Assembly (NCBI RefSeq): GCF_029784135.1
Contig: NC_073746.1
Coordinates: 228,731,882 to 228,795,881, forward strand
Source: Toxorhynchites rutilus septentrionalis
Taxonomy: Eukaryota > Arthropoda > Insecta > Diptera > Culicidae
Direction: 5' to 3'
DNA: 64,000 nucleotides
Every line of letters begins with the position of its first letter. Within the stretch, counting starts at the first letter, position 1. The notes beneath the pieces were generated by a model that was not told the origin of the DNA, made no database searches, and saw only the letters and a program-made list of their open reading frames with translations. The position numbers and the translations under genes were made by a program. This document shows, piece after piece, positions 34,875-46,979 of the stretch.

Positions 34875-35877
34875 TCTATATAAGAATCTCGTATCACGGT
34901 GTTTGTTACAGTACTCCTAAAAAACGGCTCGACCGATTTAGATGAAATGGTGCACAAAAATTTTGGTAGGCATGACAATAGGTTGTGAACTATATACGAT
35001 ACTGCAAGGATTGCGATTACCATATACCGATTAGGGTAAAAAAGCGATTTCAGTATTTTTGTATGAACAATATTCAAATAATTCAACCGTCGTTCGTTTT
35101 TCAAACAGAGCGATTTTATTTACGTTGTTAAATGACGGATGGCGCTACGTCCGCTTCATGCGTAAGTAATTTCAATCAATCTAAAGCCAGGCGCATCACC
35201 GGCGTGATGGAAGCCTCGATTGAGCATAATGAATTATTGAAATACTTCAAATCACACTTGGACGAATTACAAAATCACAATCACGCTATTGTCATCACAC
35301 AACAGCGCGTATGTTCAAACAAAACATGAAGTCTGGTCGGATTCAGTCCCACCTATTGCTGGATATATTCGGTTGAGTGGAAGAAGCGATGACTTTCCCA
35401 TACACACATTTTTAGTTTGGGTGTCCACATGATAAGCCTCGAGGAAATAGATAGTTTAATTTCCTCAGAAATTCCAGATGTTTCAACTGATTAACTACTC
35501 ATCCGTATTTTGGAAACCGATCGAATCAAATTTACCCTAACAAATGACAATTTTGCATTCTACAATCCGTTCGACTTAAGTCCGACCGAGTCGTGAAAAT
35601 GTGACAGCATTGCCATGCAATTCGACAATGACAACATTGAGCTCCGTGTTCCTTTTAAGTGAAGCAAAAATGGTAGTGGATATTCCGGTGAAAAAAGACG
35701 CTTCTAAAACAAAAATTTCAAACGAAAATGAGCTCTATATAACAAATATGTGTTCTAGGTAAAAAAGTAACATATTATTTGCAAGTGTAGAACAATTTTG
35801 AACGAAAATTGTGTCTGATGATGATTTTATATTATGGATAAAGTTGCACCAAATGCAAGGAAATTTATAGAAAAAAT
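34875..35877 (+). mobile_element. Helitron 2, 3'-truncated, directly abutting Helitron 1
   Basis: Begins TCTATATAAGAATCTCGTAT on the base after the CTAG end of Helitron 1. It repeats the same head (CGGTGTTTGTTACAG, AAACGGCTCGACCGATTT, AATAGGTTGTGAACTATAT). Rep scraps such as ISLEEIDSLISSEIPDVSTD correspond to those in Helitron 1. Similarity to its tail ends near 35877 without a CTAG terminus, so the 3' end is lost. Confidence 0.7.
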
Positions 35878-35980
35878 CAGGGCTGTATTCTATGTATTTA
35901 AACAACATCGAGTGATAATTTTCATTCAAATTTCAACAATTCAAAATTGCTTTTGGGTCTGCCAATCTGATACAGAGTAA

Positions 35981-36226
35981 ATTGCTCCACGAATACGGAC
36001 AAATCTTTTTGACGTTTTTTGCGACAAGGCGAGGTTGCCACATTTGCATAGAACGATCGAATTTGAAGCAAGAAGATTTAAGAATGCAAAAATCGAATCC
36101 GATCGAATCGTGAAATTCGATCGAGACAAGGACGAAATAATGCGGTTACATATAGAAATGTATATCAGCTTCATTGAAGTTGCCTCGTTGGTCTCCCAAT
36201 TCATGAACGGGACCCAGCAGCTATAA
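35981..36226 (+). pseudogene. Unidentified coding-like frame, no ATG at its start
   Basis: A frame of 81 codons preceded by a stop. It reads IAPRIRTNLFDVFCDKARLP, then HLHRTIEFEARRF, and ends MNGTQQL-stop. The charged middle (KNAKIESDRIVKFDRDKDEI) is protein-like, unlike the neighbouring A+T-driven frames. I do not recognise it. It may be an exon or a scrap of a decayed element. Confidence 0.2.
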
Positions 36227-36239
36227 ATATAGCAAGCCA

Positions 36240-38030
36240 TCTTGAAAATAGCAAGGGCGTATTCTTTACGACGAGACAGAATTTGAACGAAATTAATATT
36301 GATTTTCTTTATTTTATTTTTCTACTTTACGGCAAAAATATATCATGTTTTTTCACTTAACATTGAAAGAGTTACGTTACGTCAGTTTCGTTAATGAAAT
36401 ACATTGAATCAAGAAACATCATGTAAACATCCGTTCAAATCGTTTCATTCGTTCTTTTTTTATCGATCACATTCGATTGATTTTAAAGATCGTTAAAACA
36501 TTCAAGCACAAATATGACAATTATATTGCAAGTGGTTGGTATCAGGTTGTCTCGTTTCAAATACACTGAGTTTAGCTGTAAAACATATGCTTTCTATATT
36601 TGTTTATTGCGTAATGAAACGCAGCATACCTGAAAATTTTATATGCGTTCCCAACTACATATATACAATATATGAAAAAGAAAATTGAAATTAAAATTCA
36701 ATAAAAATAATTTAAAAGCAATTTCCATTAACATTAAAAGCTAATACATACAATAAACTTTTGTTTTACGTTAGAACCTGTTTCTTCATGATTATTGACG
36801 ATTTTCAGAACCAATTTTATTGTGCGCAAACAGTGAATGATTTTTGGAAAAATCGGCATAATGTTCGTATTTTTTAACCTACTTAATAAAAAGATTTTCC
36901 AATTTGGTTATTTTATTGCATTAGAACTTCGCTATTTTTCATCCATAGATTGCTAATTTTTTGTATGCTCAGATTCCAAGATATCGTCACTGATCAACCT
37001 ACCCCTATGACTAACTAGCCTTGCCCTTCTCTACTGGGTCTCAATTAAAAAAATCAATATTCGGAAATATCATTTTTTGTACCGCGCAACACTATTAAAA
37101 TGCTGAGAAGAAACACACATATCTAGAAAATGTCTAGAAACACATTTAAATACGAATTAGAGTAGTACTGAATCTCTAAATGCCCCAAAAAAATTTCAAT
37201 ATTTCAAAATTTTTTAGTGCTACAATTTTTGATGATTTTTTTTTTTTTTTTGATAATATTTCTCGATACACCTTTTGTTTTCCGGTAAAAAAACGATGGT
37301 CACATATTTTGAATTATTAACATTTTTAATATAAAATACATCTTTCTAAAAAATTCACGGTGTATTCAAAATGTTACTCTTAGTAAATAGTTCATTCATT
37401 TCATATCTACTTTTGGAGGTGATCTGGCGTTATGGTTAATATCCGTACCTCTCACGCTATAGGTCACCCCCCACATTTCTCCTCCGTGTGGCGAACCAGC
37501 CAAAAAAATATATCAACTTTTCTGTACATCATATTTTGGACACATGGGTTTTTTGTATAATTTTTTTCGCAAAAAAGTCAGTGATTTTGGATACGCTCTT
37601 ATAAAAAATAAATCTTAATTACAATTCTTCATCTGAAAATAGAAACTGCGATTTTGATTAGTTGCCACCTTATGAATAACGTTGAAGAAAAATCGGAGGT
37701 GATCGCATTGATCTCGGCCATCGAGTTTAAAAGAATCGGAGAGAGTTGGGACAACAGTCGGTTAATTTGGCGTTGATTGAGACAACCACTTCAAATCTAA
37801 AATAAAAAGATTGTGTTTACCTATTAATAATTCAATATCACTGAAAATGTAAATAATAATAGTTTATTATAAAATCCCAGCTACAAATACAATAAATACT
37901 GAAAAGAAATAAGATAGACTGTGTATTTGTGGTTGAACGAGGACAAAATCATGTCCATTTTTTGCCCTTCATCATACTGATTCAATTAATAATTAAACAA
38001 TCATATGTATAGGTGTTGAGAAGTAAGTGG
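36240..38030. other. A+T-rich stretch without recognisable gene
   Basis: Nothing coding is recognisable. It holds a poly-T run of about 17 bases near 37238 and a SINE at 37415-37510. Confidence 0.35.
37415..37510 (+). repeat. tRNA-derived SINE, decayed (family of 51537)
   Basis: GGAGGTGATCTGGCGTTATG followed by CCGTACCTCTCACGC matches the SINE at 51537-51684 in order, and ends GCGAACCAGCC plus an A-run. The A box is degraded and the B box is lost. Confidence 0.6.
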
Positions 38031-40180
38031 TCCAACGTCCGGTAGCGCTGAGCATCGTTTGATCAACGTCATCCGGAATCCGGAGAAAATTGATATTTAT
38101 TGCTTACTTTGTAGGGGTCTACAATCATTGCTGGTTAACGGGTTGCCGCTTGATTATCGGCTTTAAGTCTGCGCTCGGGATGCCTTTCCCTATCGCGAGC
38201 AGATGGGCAGGTCCGGTAATAGTTCTTTCTTAAGATCGTCTCGGAGAGCCATAAATCATAGCTTGCATGGTTCGATCTCCATTTACGCAGGTTCCATGAT
38301 CTTTCGCGCCGCCAAGCGAACTTACCATACCGCATGCGGTTTTGTGTTAATTTTCAGTTTAATATCTTGTTAATGAGATTATTATTTAAGATAAAGCCTG
38401 ATAATGGAAGAATTCAGAGACTTTAATGGAGCTCACGACATTTGATACAACGCAGATGCATTCCATTGGCCGCGATAGGATCGGGGATCGGAACGTCGGG
38501 CGGTCGATCGATTGTCCCGCTCTAATCCATGCAGCTCACGCCGTTGAACGATTTCGCCTTGTTCAGATCTTCTTCAAATGAAAGAATGCTGCGAAAAGCG
38601 CACTCATTACCCCCCTAATGCGAAGGAATTAATGCATTTGCTAACAGCGAGCGGTTGTGTTCTGCAGACTATCAACGGCTTATTAGCGGTTTGCTCGCTG
38701 CTAAAAGTTTTGAACTCTGGCGTTTATTGGATGAAAACTCATGGAAATGAGAGGAAACGGCCAGAATTCAAATCGATTGTTATTCAGTTGTTATAATCTA
38801 GCCAAGCAACAAGCAATGTGTTATAAAAATAAAGGAAGCAAATATTACAAATCAGCATACGTTTAATGCTGACTTCTATGATCATTAAAACTGATCCTCG
38901 CGTCAAGCATAAAATCACGCATCGTTAATACGTCAGGCAGTGCGTTTAAACAAACAACAATACAACTCCAGTCACACACGAGCTGCCGACCGAGAGGTTC
39001 TATTTTTGCCATGATTTCGACAGTCCTGCCCCGAAGAATGACATAAAGGTAAATTATGAGTCGACGTAGAATAAATGACAACACACACTAGTTTTGGGTC
39101 ACCTATCTCAGCTTGCGACGATTATAAATCATATTGTCTTTGACAGTCATTTATCTTTTTCAAATTAACCTACCGTCCGCACTATTTGCAGACGGAAGTC
39201 ATGATCCTCGATCGCTACAATATCAGCGCAACTAAAAATAACATTTATACATTATTTGCCGTACAATGGCAAAATATTTTCCGATGTCTCAATTACCAGT
39301 AACATAAGATTAGTGTAAATAAATCGGTTTTCCCGTTGCCTAAATGCGGCGTAAACTAGAGAAGCATTCAGATGGAATAAACCAAACAAATCCAAGTTGT
39401 GCAAGATCTTCGGCAAACCAGTTTTCGGCGAATAAATCACACCTTTTACACCTGTTTATTTTACCAGTAGCTGCTCTCGAATGCTGGCGCTGGCGCCGAC
39501 GCCACTGCTGTTGCTGCTGCTGCGATGGCTGAGGCAAAACAAATAGACCCTCCCACGGAAATAATATAACAGTCCAACAGACAAAAAAAAATCGAAACCT
39601 GATGGCGCGTGGCATAGCGAATTTATGAGAGACACAGCATTCAATACGCAATGCTAGGCGTTTCGAACGTTGCTGGCTGGACCAGTGCTTGTCCCACCGG
39701 CGGTTAGTCTTGGCGCCATCTCGGCAACTCCGACAGCCTATCGCAGATTACAAAACAGGTGGTGGCTCTGAAAGGCAACCATATTATAAGTCTCCCCTCT
39801 GATTTTCGTGCGATGCCGCGACTCGTTCAATAATTAGCCAGAAGCGAAAAAGAGGTTGCTCAAATTTGTGGCCTGTCACCTCGGAATCGATGGTTCGAGA
39901 TGTTATGCCACGCCGTGCATTAGTGCGAATTCGTGTTAACTTTGGAATATATCATTCTGGCACTTATCCTGACATCTGGCTGTGGGGTCATAGGCACGCC
40001 ATGTGGTTACGAGGACACCTATTCCGAGCACCAAGATATCTGTTGTCTAAAAGTTGTAGATAGCCAGTTTATCAAACCCACGAATCTTGTTGTCACCAGA
40101 GATGTTGGGTCTGAGCAATGGTCTGGTTTGAATGTTATCCGGCTGGCAATCGTGTTATAACTTTACGTCACTCGATGCAG
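38031..40180. other. GC-richer patches, no gene recognised
   Basis: Stretches at about 38130-38340, 38440-38780, 38900-39060 and 39460-40160 are less A+T-rich than the surroundings. Frames of 60-100 codons occur there (for example 38135-38335 minus and 39340-39651 minus), but none has a recognisable domain. A CTGCTGTTGCTGCTGCTGCG-like triplet tract lies at about 39505-39525. They could be exons, UTRs or enhancers of a host gene. Confidence 0.3.
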
Positions 40181-40562
40181 TGTTTGCTGGAAATGCTACA
40201 CGATTCTTGTTCCAGAAGCCCGAATTAAATTTGCACCCGTAAAGATATGTCCAAGCAACGAGTAACGAGTTTGATTTTTTTGTAGTAATTCATCCGAAAT
40301 TCGTAAACTGTTAATGAATTGATTTCTTTTCACTCTACTTCAACCCACTTTTGTAACATGTGACAAGAAAACAATACGATTGAGTAGGAGTTAGTAGTGC
40401 CATTCTAACTCGATTCAATTATAATTAGTCAAATGAAAACACCATCTTCTTTCCTAACAACATCAGTGAGATGGGATTCTTAGCGCAAAAATGCATCGAT
40501 TTTTTTTACATGTTTTTACAAATATATAATGTTTTAAACAGTTTAATTTATCAATCATTGCT

Positions 40563-40680
40563 TTGAGCTTAATCTTGAGCTTTCAAAGATTGTACACATC
40601 GCAATTATTCTGTGATTGACCTGAACCAGCCAAATAGTACCATGAACAATCAGAACGGGAGTAGTAATCCTTTTTTTATG
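40563..40680. repeat. Interspersed repeat A, diverged copy 3
   Basis: TGAGCTTAATCTTGAGCTTT, GATTGTACACATCGCA and GTGATTGACCTGAACCAGCC follow the order seen at 6203 and 18346, with more differences. Only the start of the repeat is recognisable. Confidence 0.45.
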
Positions 40681-40689
40681 TATACCTCT

Positions 40690-42190
40690 TATATGCCTCT
40701 ATAGAGTAGTTCATTTATTCCTGACTAATCAAGCTTACTACTCTGTCATCTAAACACGCGACGATATATATCGAAGGGTATACTTTCATATCAACAAGCG
40801 GCGACGGATGGTATCAAAGGGAATCTGAGATAGATAGAACTTCACTTAGTTTAATCGATCACCTTTGACCATTGTTTTGCCTATTAAGCCTAAAAGAAAG
40901 ATTGCGTTTTAAAATGCTCGTTTTGTATGATTTGATTTTTCAAATTGTTGAAATAAGAATACCAACCTAACCGTTAACGGTGTGAATTCCCGCTGCTTGG
41001 GATCAAAGGTCGTTCTAATCTGCTTAGTCACCCTCAATCGGAACCTCGCTACTCAAAGTCTCTCTACAGTCAATCTCCTCCCGATTACCCTAAACTTGCT
41101 GTCATTCCCAACGATCTTGTGGTGAACATTCTTTTTGATGGACTGTGGTCGAGGGGTAACTGATACCTTTGTGTGTCTTAATATTGGTCCTGTTTTCTTG
41201 GAGAGTGGTTGAACAACTCGTTGCGCTAGCAAGCTGGCCTCTGGATCCGTATTCCTGAGATAAAATTGGTTCTCCCTTTCACAGCCCTTTTCTGCAGTGA
41301 TCTTTTTCGATGCAGATTGGTCTCATTGCGATGCAAAAATACTCTATTTTGATGGTTAAGATCGAAAATTCGAGGAACGTTTTCTCATGACTATTTCTGT
41401 GATGTTGATTCCCAAGTTACGTTTCACCCTAAAATATCTATATAATAAGCGGCACTATCTAGCTTGCGAGTAGTTGTTGGGGATCTTAGGGTGTGGCAAA
41501 TAGCCAAAGCCGCAACATTTTGGCTTTTTTGTTGTACCGTATAATTTCTGTCAAGATTTCTGTGCTGTTCATAGAACTGTACAACGTGCTCACAAAATTG
41601 AGCAAGCATAAACAAAACAAAAAATACTACCACAAGAGAAGAGAGAGCTAACACATACATACACACACTCTTATTACTCTCTGAGCTCGTTTGTTGTTGA
41701 GCCTGCACCCAAACTAGCGTTGGCAGAAAATATTTCATCTTCGGCAGAAAAACAGGAAGTGGGTTATATCTGTGATATAACCGCAAGGGTGACGTAGGAC
41801 TATCGTTGGTTTAGTGATCACTTGTTTCAAGTTGTATCTGAATCAATTCTGAATGAATGAATAAATGAATATTTGAGAGACTTCGAAAACGAGAGCGTTA
41901 CGTTGAAGCCACAATATTCAGCAAAAGAAGCAATCACACGAAAGTTGTATATTACATAATACATTGCTTGTATTGTGATATGATTTGTATTCCATTTCCA
42001 ATAGACAAAATATCTGTTGCATCAAATCAGTCTACATAATTGTTGCGTTCGCTCATCCTTTCCCACAACACCCATTTCTCGTTTGAGAAATTGTTGAGTA
42101 AACATCGTTTGCCAGTACGCGTAGAGCGGGAATTCCTTCTTAAGATTCATTGCACCTGCAATAAATTGCCGAAAGACGTAGTCTTTCGTT
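40690..42190. other. No recognisable gene
   Basis: A+T-rich intergenic-type sequence. The 120-codon minus-strand frame at 41424-41786 begins at a non-ATG codon or at internal methionines and has no domain I know. An AATGAATGAATAAATGAAT simple tract lies at about 41850. Confidence 0.3.
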
Positions 42191-42194
42191 GATC

Positions 42195-43250
42195 GCACTT
42201 GATTAAAAAATCACAAAACCAAATGTATTTGGTCGCAGTGTTATATGGTTAGAAAACATTAAAACGAACTCTTCCGCTTGAATGTTTTTTTTTCAATTCC
42301 CAGGGGAACTGGCAGATTATTTTTCAGCAACGATAACATCTTTTCGGAATCTTCTCGACGCTGGACGGCAACCAAACGAAAATAGTTCCGCACGTGTATG
42401 TGTGTGTGTGGCGGCTGCTCCGATAGCTCGGATGTTTTTCGATGCTGATATTCTCTTGGTCGCCTTCTCTCCACCTCCCTATGGATCGGGTTTTCTGCGC
42501 TCCCTCACAGTTCCAAACAAACTGAATGTGTTTCAGGTCAGGTCAGGTCAGGCCAGGTAATGAATCCTTCGATCCCTCGTCGTTCAGCTCATTCAGCTCA
42601 TTCAGTAACGATGTTGTCTTGTCGATATCCTCACGGAAAATGAATGCGTTTCACCACCAGAGTATCGCTCAAGTATGCTTTTTGTCCGTGATTGAATAGA
42701 GAGAAGGTGTGGTTTACGATGGAAATTTGGAAGGCAAACTAGAGGCGAATGAACTCTCTGAGTTTGAAACTTTCAGCGACTGAGCAATAATCGATTGAAA
42801 ATTATATGATTTTCGCAATGCGAAACATTTTCCGTTGTGCGCGCATCCAATATTGGATACGAAAATATCCTACTGATGAGAAAGAAAAATCTTCAGAAGT
42901 TTTCCTGCTAATTGCACTTGACGATAACGATAACATCTTTCCAGATTCTCCTCGATACTCAGAGCCCACCAGTGGTTAATGCTAACTCGATAACCACCTG
43001 TTAATTGCACTTGATTGAAAAATCACGAAACCAAATGTATTTGGTCGCAGTGTTATATGAATAGATAACATTAAAATAAACTCTTTCACTTAAATGTATT
43101 TTTCAATTCCAAGTGGAACTGGTAGATTATTTTTCAGCAACGATGACATCTTTCCGGAATCTTCTCGATGCTGGATGGCAACCAAACGAAAATAGTTCCG
43201 CACGTGTATATGTGTGTTTGGTGGCTGCTCCGATGTCTCGAGCGGAATCG
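42195..43250 (+). repeat. Local direct duplication, ~235-bp units 811 bp apart
   Basis: A block of about 235 bp at 42195-42430 (ACCAAATGTATTTGGTCGCA, GTGTTATATG, TTTTCAGCAACGATAACATC, GGCAACCAAACGAAAATAGT) recurs at about 43006-43245. A short third piece, CGATAACATCTTTCCAGATT, occurs at about 42927. The first unit contains a (GT)n run, and between the units lie the tandem words CAGGTCAGGT (about 42535-42556) and CAGCTCATT (about 42584-42606). This is a segmental tandem duplication, probably non-coding. Confidence 0.7.
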
Positions 43251-43810
43251 TTTGTGGCATCACTCTCCTCCTGATGGATTCCCTTCTGGCCTAAGGTGCA
43301 CAAACAGGCTCTTGGTGACACCGTTCATCAGCGCTTTCATGATAAACCAAGTTAGCTTCACCACAACAGCGACAACATGCTCCAATCGCTGTTCGATTAT
43401 AACTGAGTGGATTTCCGAGCGGCGCTCGCTCATATAGCGATTGGTTATTTCAATAGCCTGTTTTGAAAGCAATTTTAAGGCTATTGAAACAGTTTTTTGG
43501 ATGAGAAAGTAACAAGTATATAATGCGTAGACATTTTATCTTTCAAATGAATTGTTTATCATACCATTTCGTTCGGTTGCTTAGGAGCTATTAACGCTCA
43601 AAATCTCGGTCTCCGGCGTAACGCTTTCGTTTTCGAAAATTTGATTTTACACCCCGGTATAGAAATGAAAGACGTAGTCCGACGTCAAAAATACTGTTTT
43701 GGGTGAAATGAGCAAATAAAAGCATCTGTTTCATATGATTTAAAATGTTCGCATGCATGGGAGCGGACATCTCTTTTTTATCTCTTTTGGGATTGTACCC
43801 AAAAAAAAGT
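43251..43810. other. No recognisable gene
   Basis: Short frames at 43260-43472 and 43591-43839 (minus) have no recognisable domain. An inverted-repeat word, TATTTCAATAGCC...GGCTATTGAAA, lies at about 43446-43489 and could form a hairpin. Confidence 0.3.
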
Positions 43811-43811
43811 C

Positions 43812-43910
43812 CAAACGGTATCAACGGGAATCGAACCAAGGCTGGCTAGAATGCAATGCTATTTTACACGACCACGCTATCCACATAGCTGCTGGTGCTG
43901 TTGCGTAAAC
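43812..43910 (-). repeat. tRNA-derived SINE head (minus strand)
   Basis: On the minus strand, TAGCTATGTGG (A-box-like) is followed at normal tRNA spacing by GGTTCGATTCC, a perfect B box. The acceptor stem is not convincing, so I call it a SINE head. Its body is not resolved. Confidence 0.45.
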
Positions 43911-44539
43911 GCGTGATAATATTACACATTATTATAAAAAGTTGTTTTTTAAGAATAAAAATGAGAGCAATATCGAATAACGAATCAATATCTATGACAG
44001 TCTGGGCCGTGTATATGGCAAAGTATGCGAAAAGCTTTAATGCGTGCTTATTTGCAATGTGTCTCATGTTTCGCTCGCTCCTATTGATCTTATAGTGCTA
44101 TACTACATACAGTAGTGGGGGGCAAAGGTGCTCACCTAACTGTTGTCGCCCAATAAATATTGAAATAAAAGCAAGTAATTGTAACTATATATATTACCTT
44201 CGAAACGTAGTACAAGCATTTCTCGAGTTTTGTTTGTAGTTAGGCAAAACTTGGTTTAATACAAAATGGCAAATACGTACTTTTGCCCCATAGTGGGGGC
44301 GAAGGTGCGCACCGTACGGGGCAAAAGTGCGCACTTATTTAATTGCACTTCTGAGGTAACTTGTAACAAAAATAAATGTTTTATCAGGGGGGTGCTGTAT
44401 GATGCGTTATGGACCAAGATGAGTGGGTGTTATGGTCGAACATACCACGTGGAAATTTTTGGGAGGGAAGAGACTAACAATATATGATATCTGAAAATGC
44501 CCAACATTTGAAACAGAATTCATTTTTATTAACATTTTA

Positions 44540-44600
44540 GCTGACCCGGCAAACTTCGTCCCACCCACAATTGATATATTGATATTGATCATTTCGAACA
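44540..44600 (-). repeat. Helitron 3'-end fragment (minus strand)
   Basis: On the minus strand the sequence ends GACGAAGTTTGCCGGGTCAG followed by CTAA. This is nearly the 3' terminus of the Helitrons at 34874 and 52393. Only the end is present, inside the pogo-type element. Confidence 0.5.
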
Positions 44601-44624
44601 CTGAAGTTCCCACAGAAATTATTT

Positions 44625-44927
44625 TTATGTTGCTACGTTGCGCTGTTGTGGGGTTCGAAGAGATAGACGATGGTTCCTCATGAAGCTAGAATTCCAATCT
44701 CTTCCTGCCAGATTTGCAACTTGGTTGAATTCGTGCTGGAGGTTGTTAGTTTCCGCAAAATCAAACGCCAGATGACGTAAATCTTTGAGAGTCATACTAT
44801 AGAAATCTTTTTCCAGTGCTCTGCAGTGGTCTACCGGATCCTCAGACTGTTCACTCGTAAATACTTGTCTGAACCGCCCTAGCAGAAGTTGAAATGTCAA
44901 TAAAAGAAGATTCAAATCATAAATCAC
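44625..44927 (-). pseudogene. pogo-like transposase N-terminal (CENP-B HTH) fragment
   Basis: The peptide contains LKDLRHLAFDFAETNNLQHE, then FNQVANLAGRDWNSSFMRNH and RLSLRTPQQ. L-R-x-L-A-x-x-F-A...AG-x-DW-x-x-x-F-x-x-x-H-x-x-LSLR-x-P is the CENP-B-type HTH region of pogo/Tigger transposases. The catalytic DDE part is missing. The fragment supports pogo identity for the enclosing element. Confidence 0.75.
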
Positions 44928-45860
44928 TCACTGATATGGGCCTATTCCTCAGAGCTGATTCAGAAATATCGAGGCCTGCCGTAATCCAACGTTTCGAGAC
45001 TCCCTCTCGAAGCCCTTTCGGGCCATTTGAGCATTTCTGGAGTGTATTTATTCAATTCAGTTTTCTTCTTGTGGGTACTGTTAAAAATTTGGTTGAAAAA
45101 ATTTTATAATTTTTTCCAGAGCAAAATTCTGGTGCGAACTTTTGTTCCACAGCTACTGCGCACCTTTGCCCCACAAGCAATTTTTGAACTAATCAAATTT
45201 TAAAAAAAGCTCTTGAACTTTCTCACAACAACGAATACGCACTATCATCTACTATAGAATGAAGGTTTCCTTGACAGTGTAGTTTCGAACTTTCCAGTTA
45301 TTTTAGGTAAGTTAATCGTCATCTCCAAAACTGAAAAGTTGGATCAAAACATCGCAGAACTCTTTGTACCTTATAACTTCTTGCCACTTTCATAAAATGT
45401 ATCTTGTGTATATGTTTGAGCTACTGGTGTAATAATGTATCAAACGAAAACACTGTTGCCGAAATTTTATGCTCGTTTGCTTCAAAAAGGCCAATGCGCA
45501 CTTTTGCTCCGCACTACTCTATATTAATTATAAAAATACTATACCAGTATTTTAGAGTAATGATATTTTCTGTGTTTTGTGCGATACCATGTAACCTAGA
45601 GACAGCTATCTGTTTTTTTTTAGAATTTCTTCCAATGAACGGGTACTAGAACGGGAATAGAATGTTTGTGGTAAGTTTCCCAAACTGAGACCAAAAATTA
45701 TATGATTAAAGGGTGTACCGTTTAAAATCCGCACACACTCAAATTGCTCTAACTTTCGATCCGTTGGGTTAAATTAATTGAAATTTTGCGTAGACATAGT
45801 TTAATGTGTATTATTTACACTCTGTGAGTCGATTTCATCAGGTGCGCAAATGTTTTTAAA

Positions 45861-46327
45861 ATGGCGACGAAAGAACAGTGCGTGCGTAAAAATGTTTTGC
45901 ATGAGTACTTAAAGAACAAGGATCTGTGGCATCGTGCCATCGGAAAAAAGTTGGGAATTGCCAATTCCATGGTGTCTGGTATCATAAAAATGTTCGAAGA
46001 ACATCTGACTGGCGGAGAACCTCCGGACACAGAAGATGTCGAAGCTAGCCAAGAAGTTCTTAATTTGGCAAGCGATTTTTACTTCAAAACCGTAGTTCAC
46101 CTTTACCGCAAGCACCATGAATGGACAGGTGAATTTGGATGGCCGGATTTGACATCATCCCACTACACGAAGGACGTGCTATAAAGTACCTTCTTAAACG
46201 AACTAAAGTTGCGAAGAATGCAGAAAAAATGAAGAAAGCATGGGTTGATATGCAAAAAACTATCGACTGTGAGGTCGTGCAGAACCTTATGGCTGGGGTT
46301 AAGGCCATGGTTCGCGAATTCGGATAA
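45861..46327 (+). pseudogene. ITmD37E-type transposase, core deleted
   Basis: The ATG at 45861 starts MATKEQCVRKNVLHEYL, then DLWHRAIGKKLGIANSMVSG and IIKMFEEHLTGG: the N-terminal HTH DNA-binding region. After a short join the late catalytic block appears (FGWPDLTSSHYTKDVL). A frame change then leads to the C-terminus, LLKRTKVAKNAEKMKKAW and VVQNLMAGVKAMVREFG-stop at 46327. The first catalytic Asp and the core between are gone, so the copy can only move in trans. Confidence 0.75.
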
Positions 46328-46457
46328 AAAGGCGAAATAAATTGAATGAATGATGCCAAAACTAACATTAATTGTTTCTTTTTACTCCCTGAACATTTTG
46401 TGATAATCGCACAAAAACTCGAATTTTGAGAATGAATTTCGATTGTGCGGATTTTAA

Positions 46458-46979
46458 CATTTTGACGGCCATGGTGTTTTGGCCAAAAAGTTCGTAAAAA
46501 CCTGGAGGGCCCAATGGTTGATTCTTATACTAGATGGTGCCAGGAACCCATCTAGCATAACATTTCATCCCCATGTGCCATATAAGGGTAAAAACTATCC
46601 GCGTGCAGTACTGCACACGCGGCCCCAACTCAAGGTAAACGAGTAAAATATCGATAAAAATCTTTATAGAACAATTTATTTTTTCGAAATTACATTTTGT
46701 ATAACATTATTTCAAACTAGTAAAATGTCTTCTATTAAAACAACCCAGACATAAAAACTTTTCGGAGCATTTCGGGCAGTGACAAATTGTAATTGGTAGG
46801 ATAATACAAACACTGATGCCTAACTATGATATCCAAGTGTCCTACTATGTATTGAGGCCAGTAGAAAACGAAAAAACACATTAGCTTTGACGTAAAACAT
46901 TTCACGTGTGCAGTGCTGCACTCATGGCCCCAGCGGAATAATTTTTGAGTTCAGTACGGCACTCATGGCCATCTAAGTG
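46458..46979. mobile_element. TTAA-targeted MITE inside the Tc1 terminal repeat
   Basis: Flanked by TTAA at 46454-46457 and 46980-46983. Ends CATTTTGACGGCCATGGTG and, in reverse complement, CACTTAGATGGCCATGAGTG form an imperfect inverted repeat. The empty site deduced by removal equals the intact opposite terminal repeat of the Tc1 element, so the insertion and its TTAA duplication are self-verified. Two palindromic GTGCAGTACTGCAC/GTGCAGTGCTGCAC words lie near 46604 and 46916. piggyBac-type by target; no ORF. Confidence 0.8.

Larger units (their letters stand above)
44110..45519. mobile_element. pogo-type element with GTGCGCACC repeats
   Basis: Left end CAGTAGTGGGGGGCAAAGGT; right end in reverse complement GAGTAGTGCGGAGCAAAAGT; TA on both sides (44108-44109, 45520-45521). 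Internal copies of the same word occur near 44280-44335 (GGTGCGCACC and GGGGCAAAAGTGCGCAC) and inverted near 45155-45175 (GCGCACCTTTGCCCCAC), so the subterminal regions are iterated. A CENP-B/pogo-like DNA-binding fragment lies inside on the minus strand. Confidence 0.7.

Noticed and set aside
39933..40160. Hydrophobic, cysteine-bearing frame resembling a secreted protein start
   Set aside because: It opens at GTG right after an in-frame stop and has no ATG. No acceptor or domain is convincing.
41424..41786. 120-codon minus-strand frame with a hydrophobic stretch
   Set aside because: No clear start, no domain, and composition similar to the surrounding non-coding DNA.
44260..44487. 73-codon frame with several cysteines
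   Set aside because: It falls in the iterated terminal words of the pogo-type element; the protein-like look comes from the repeat.
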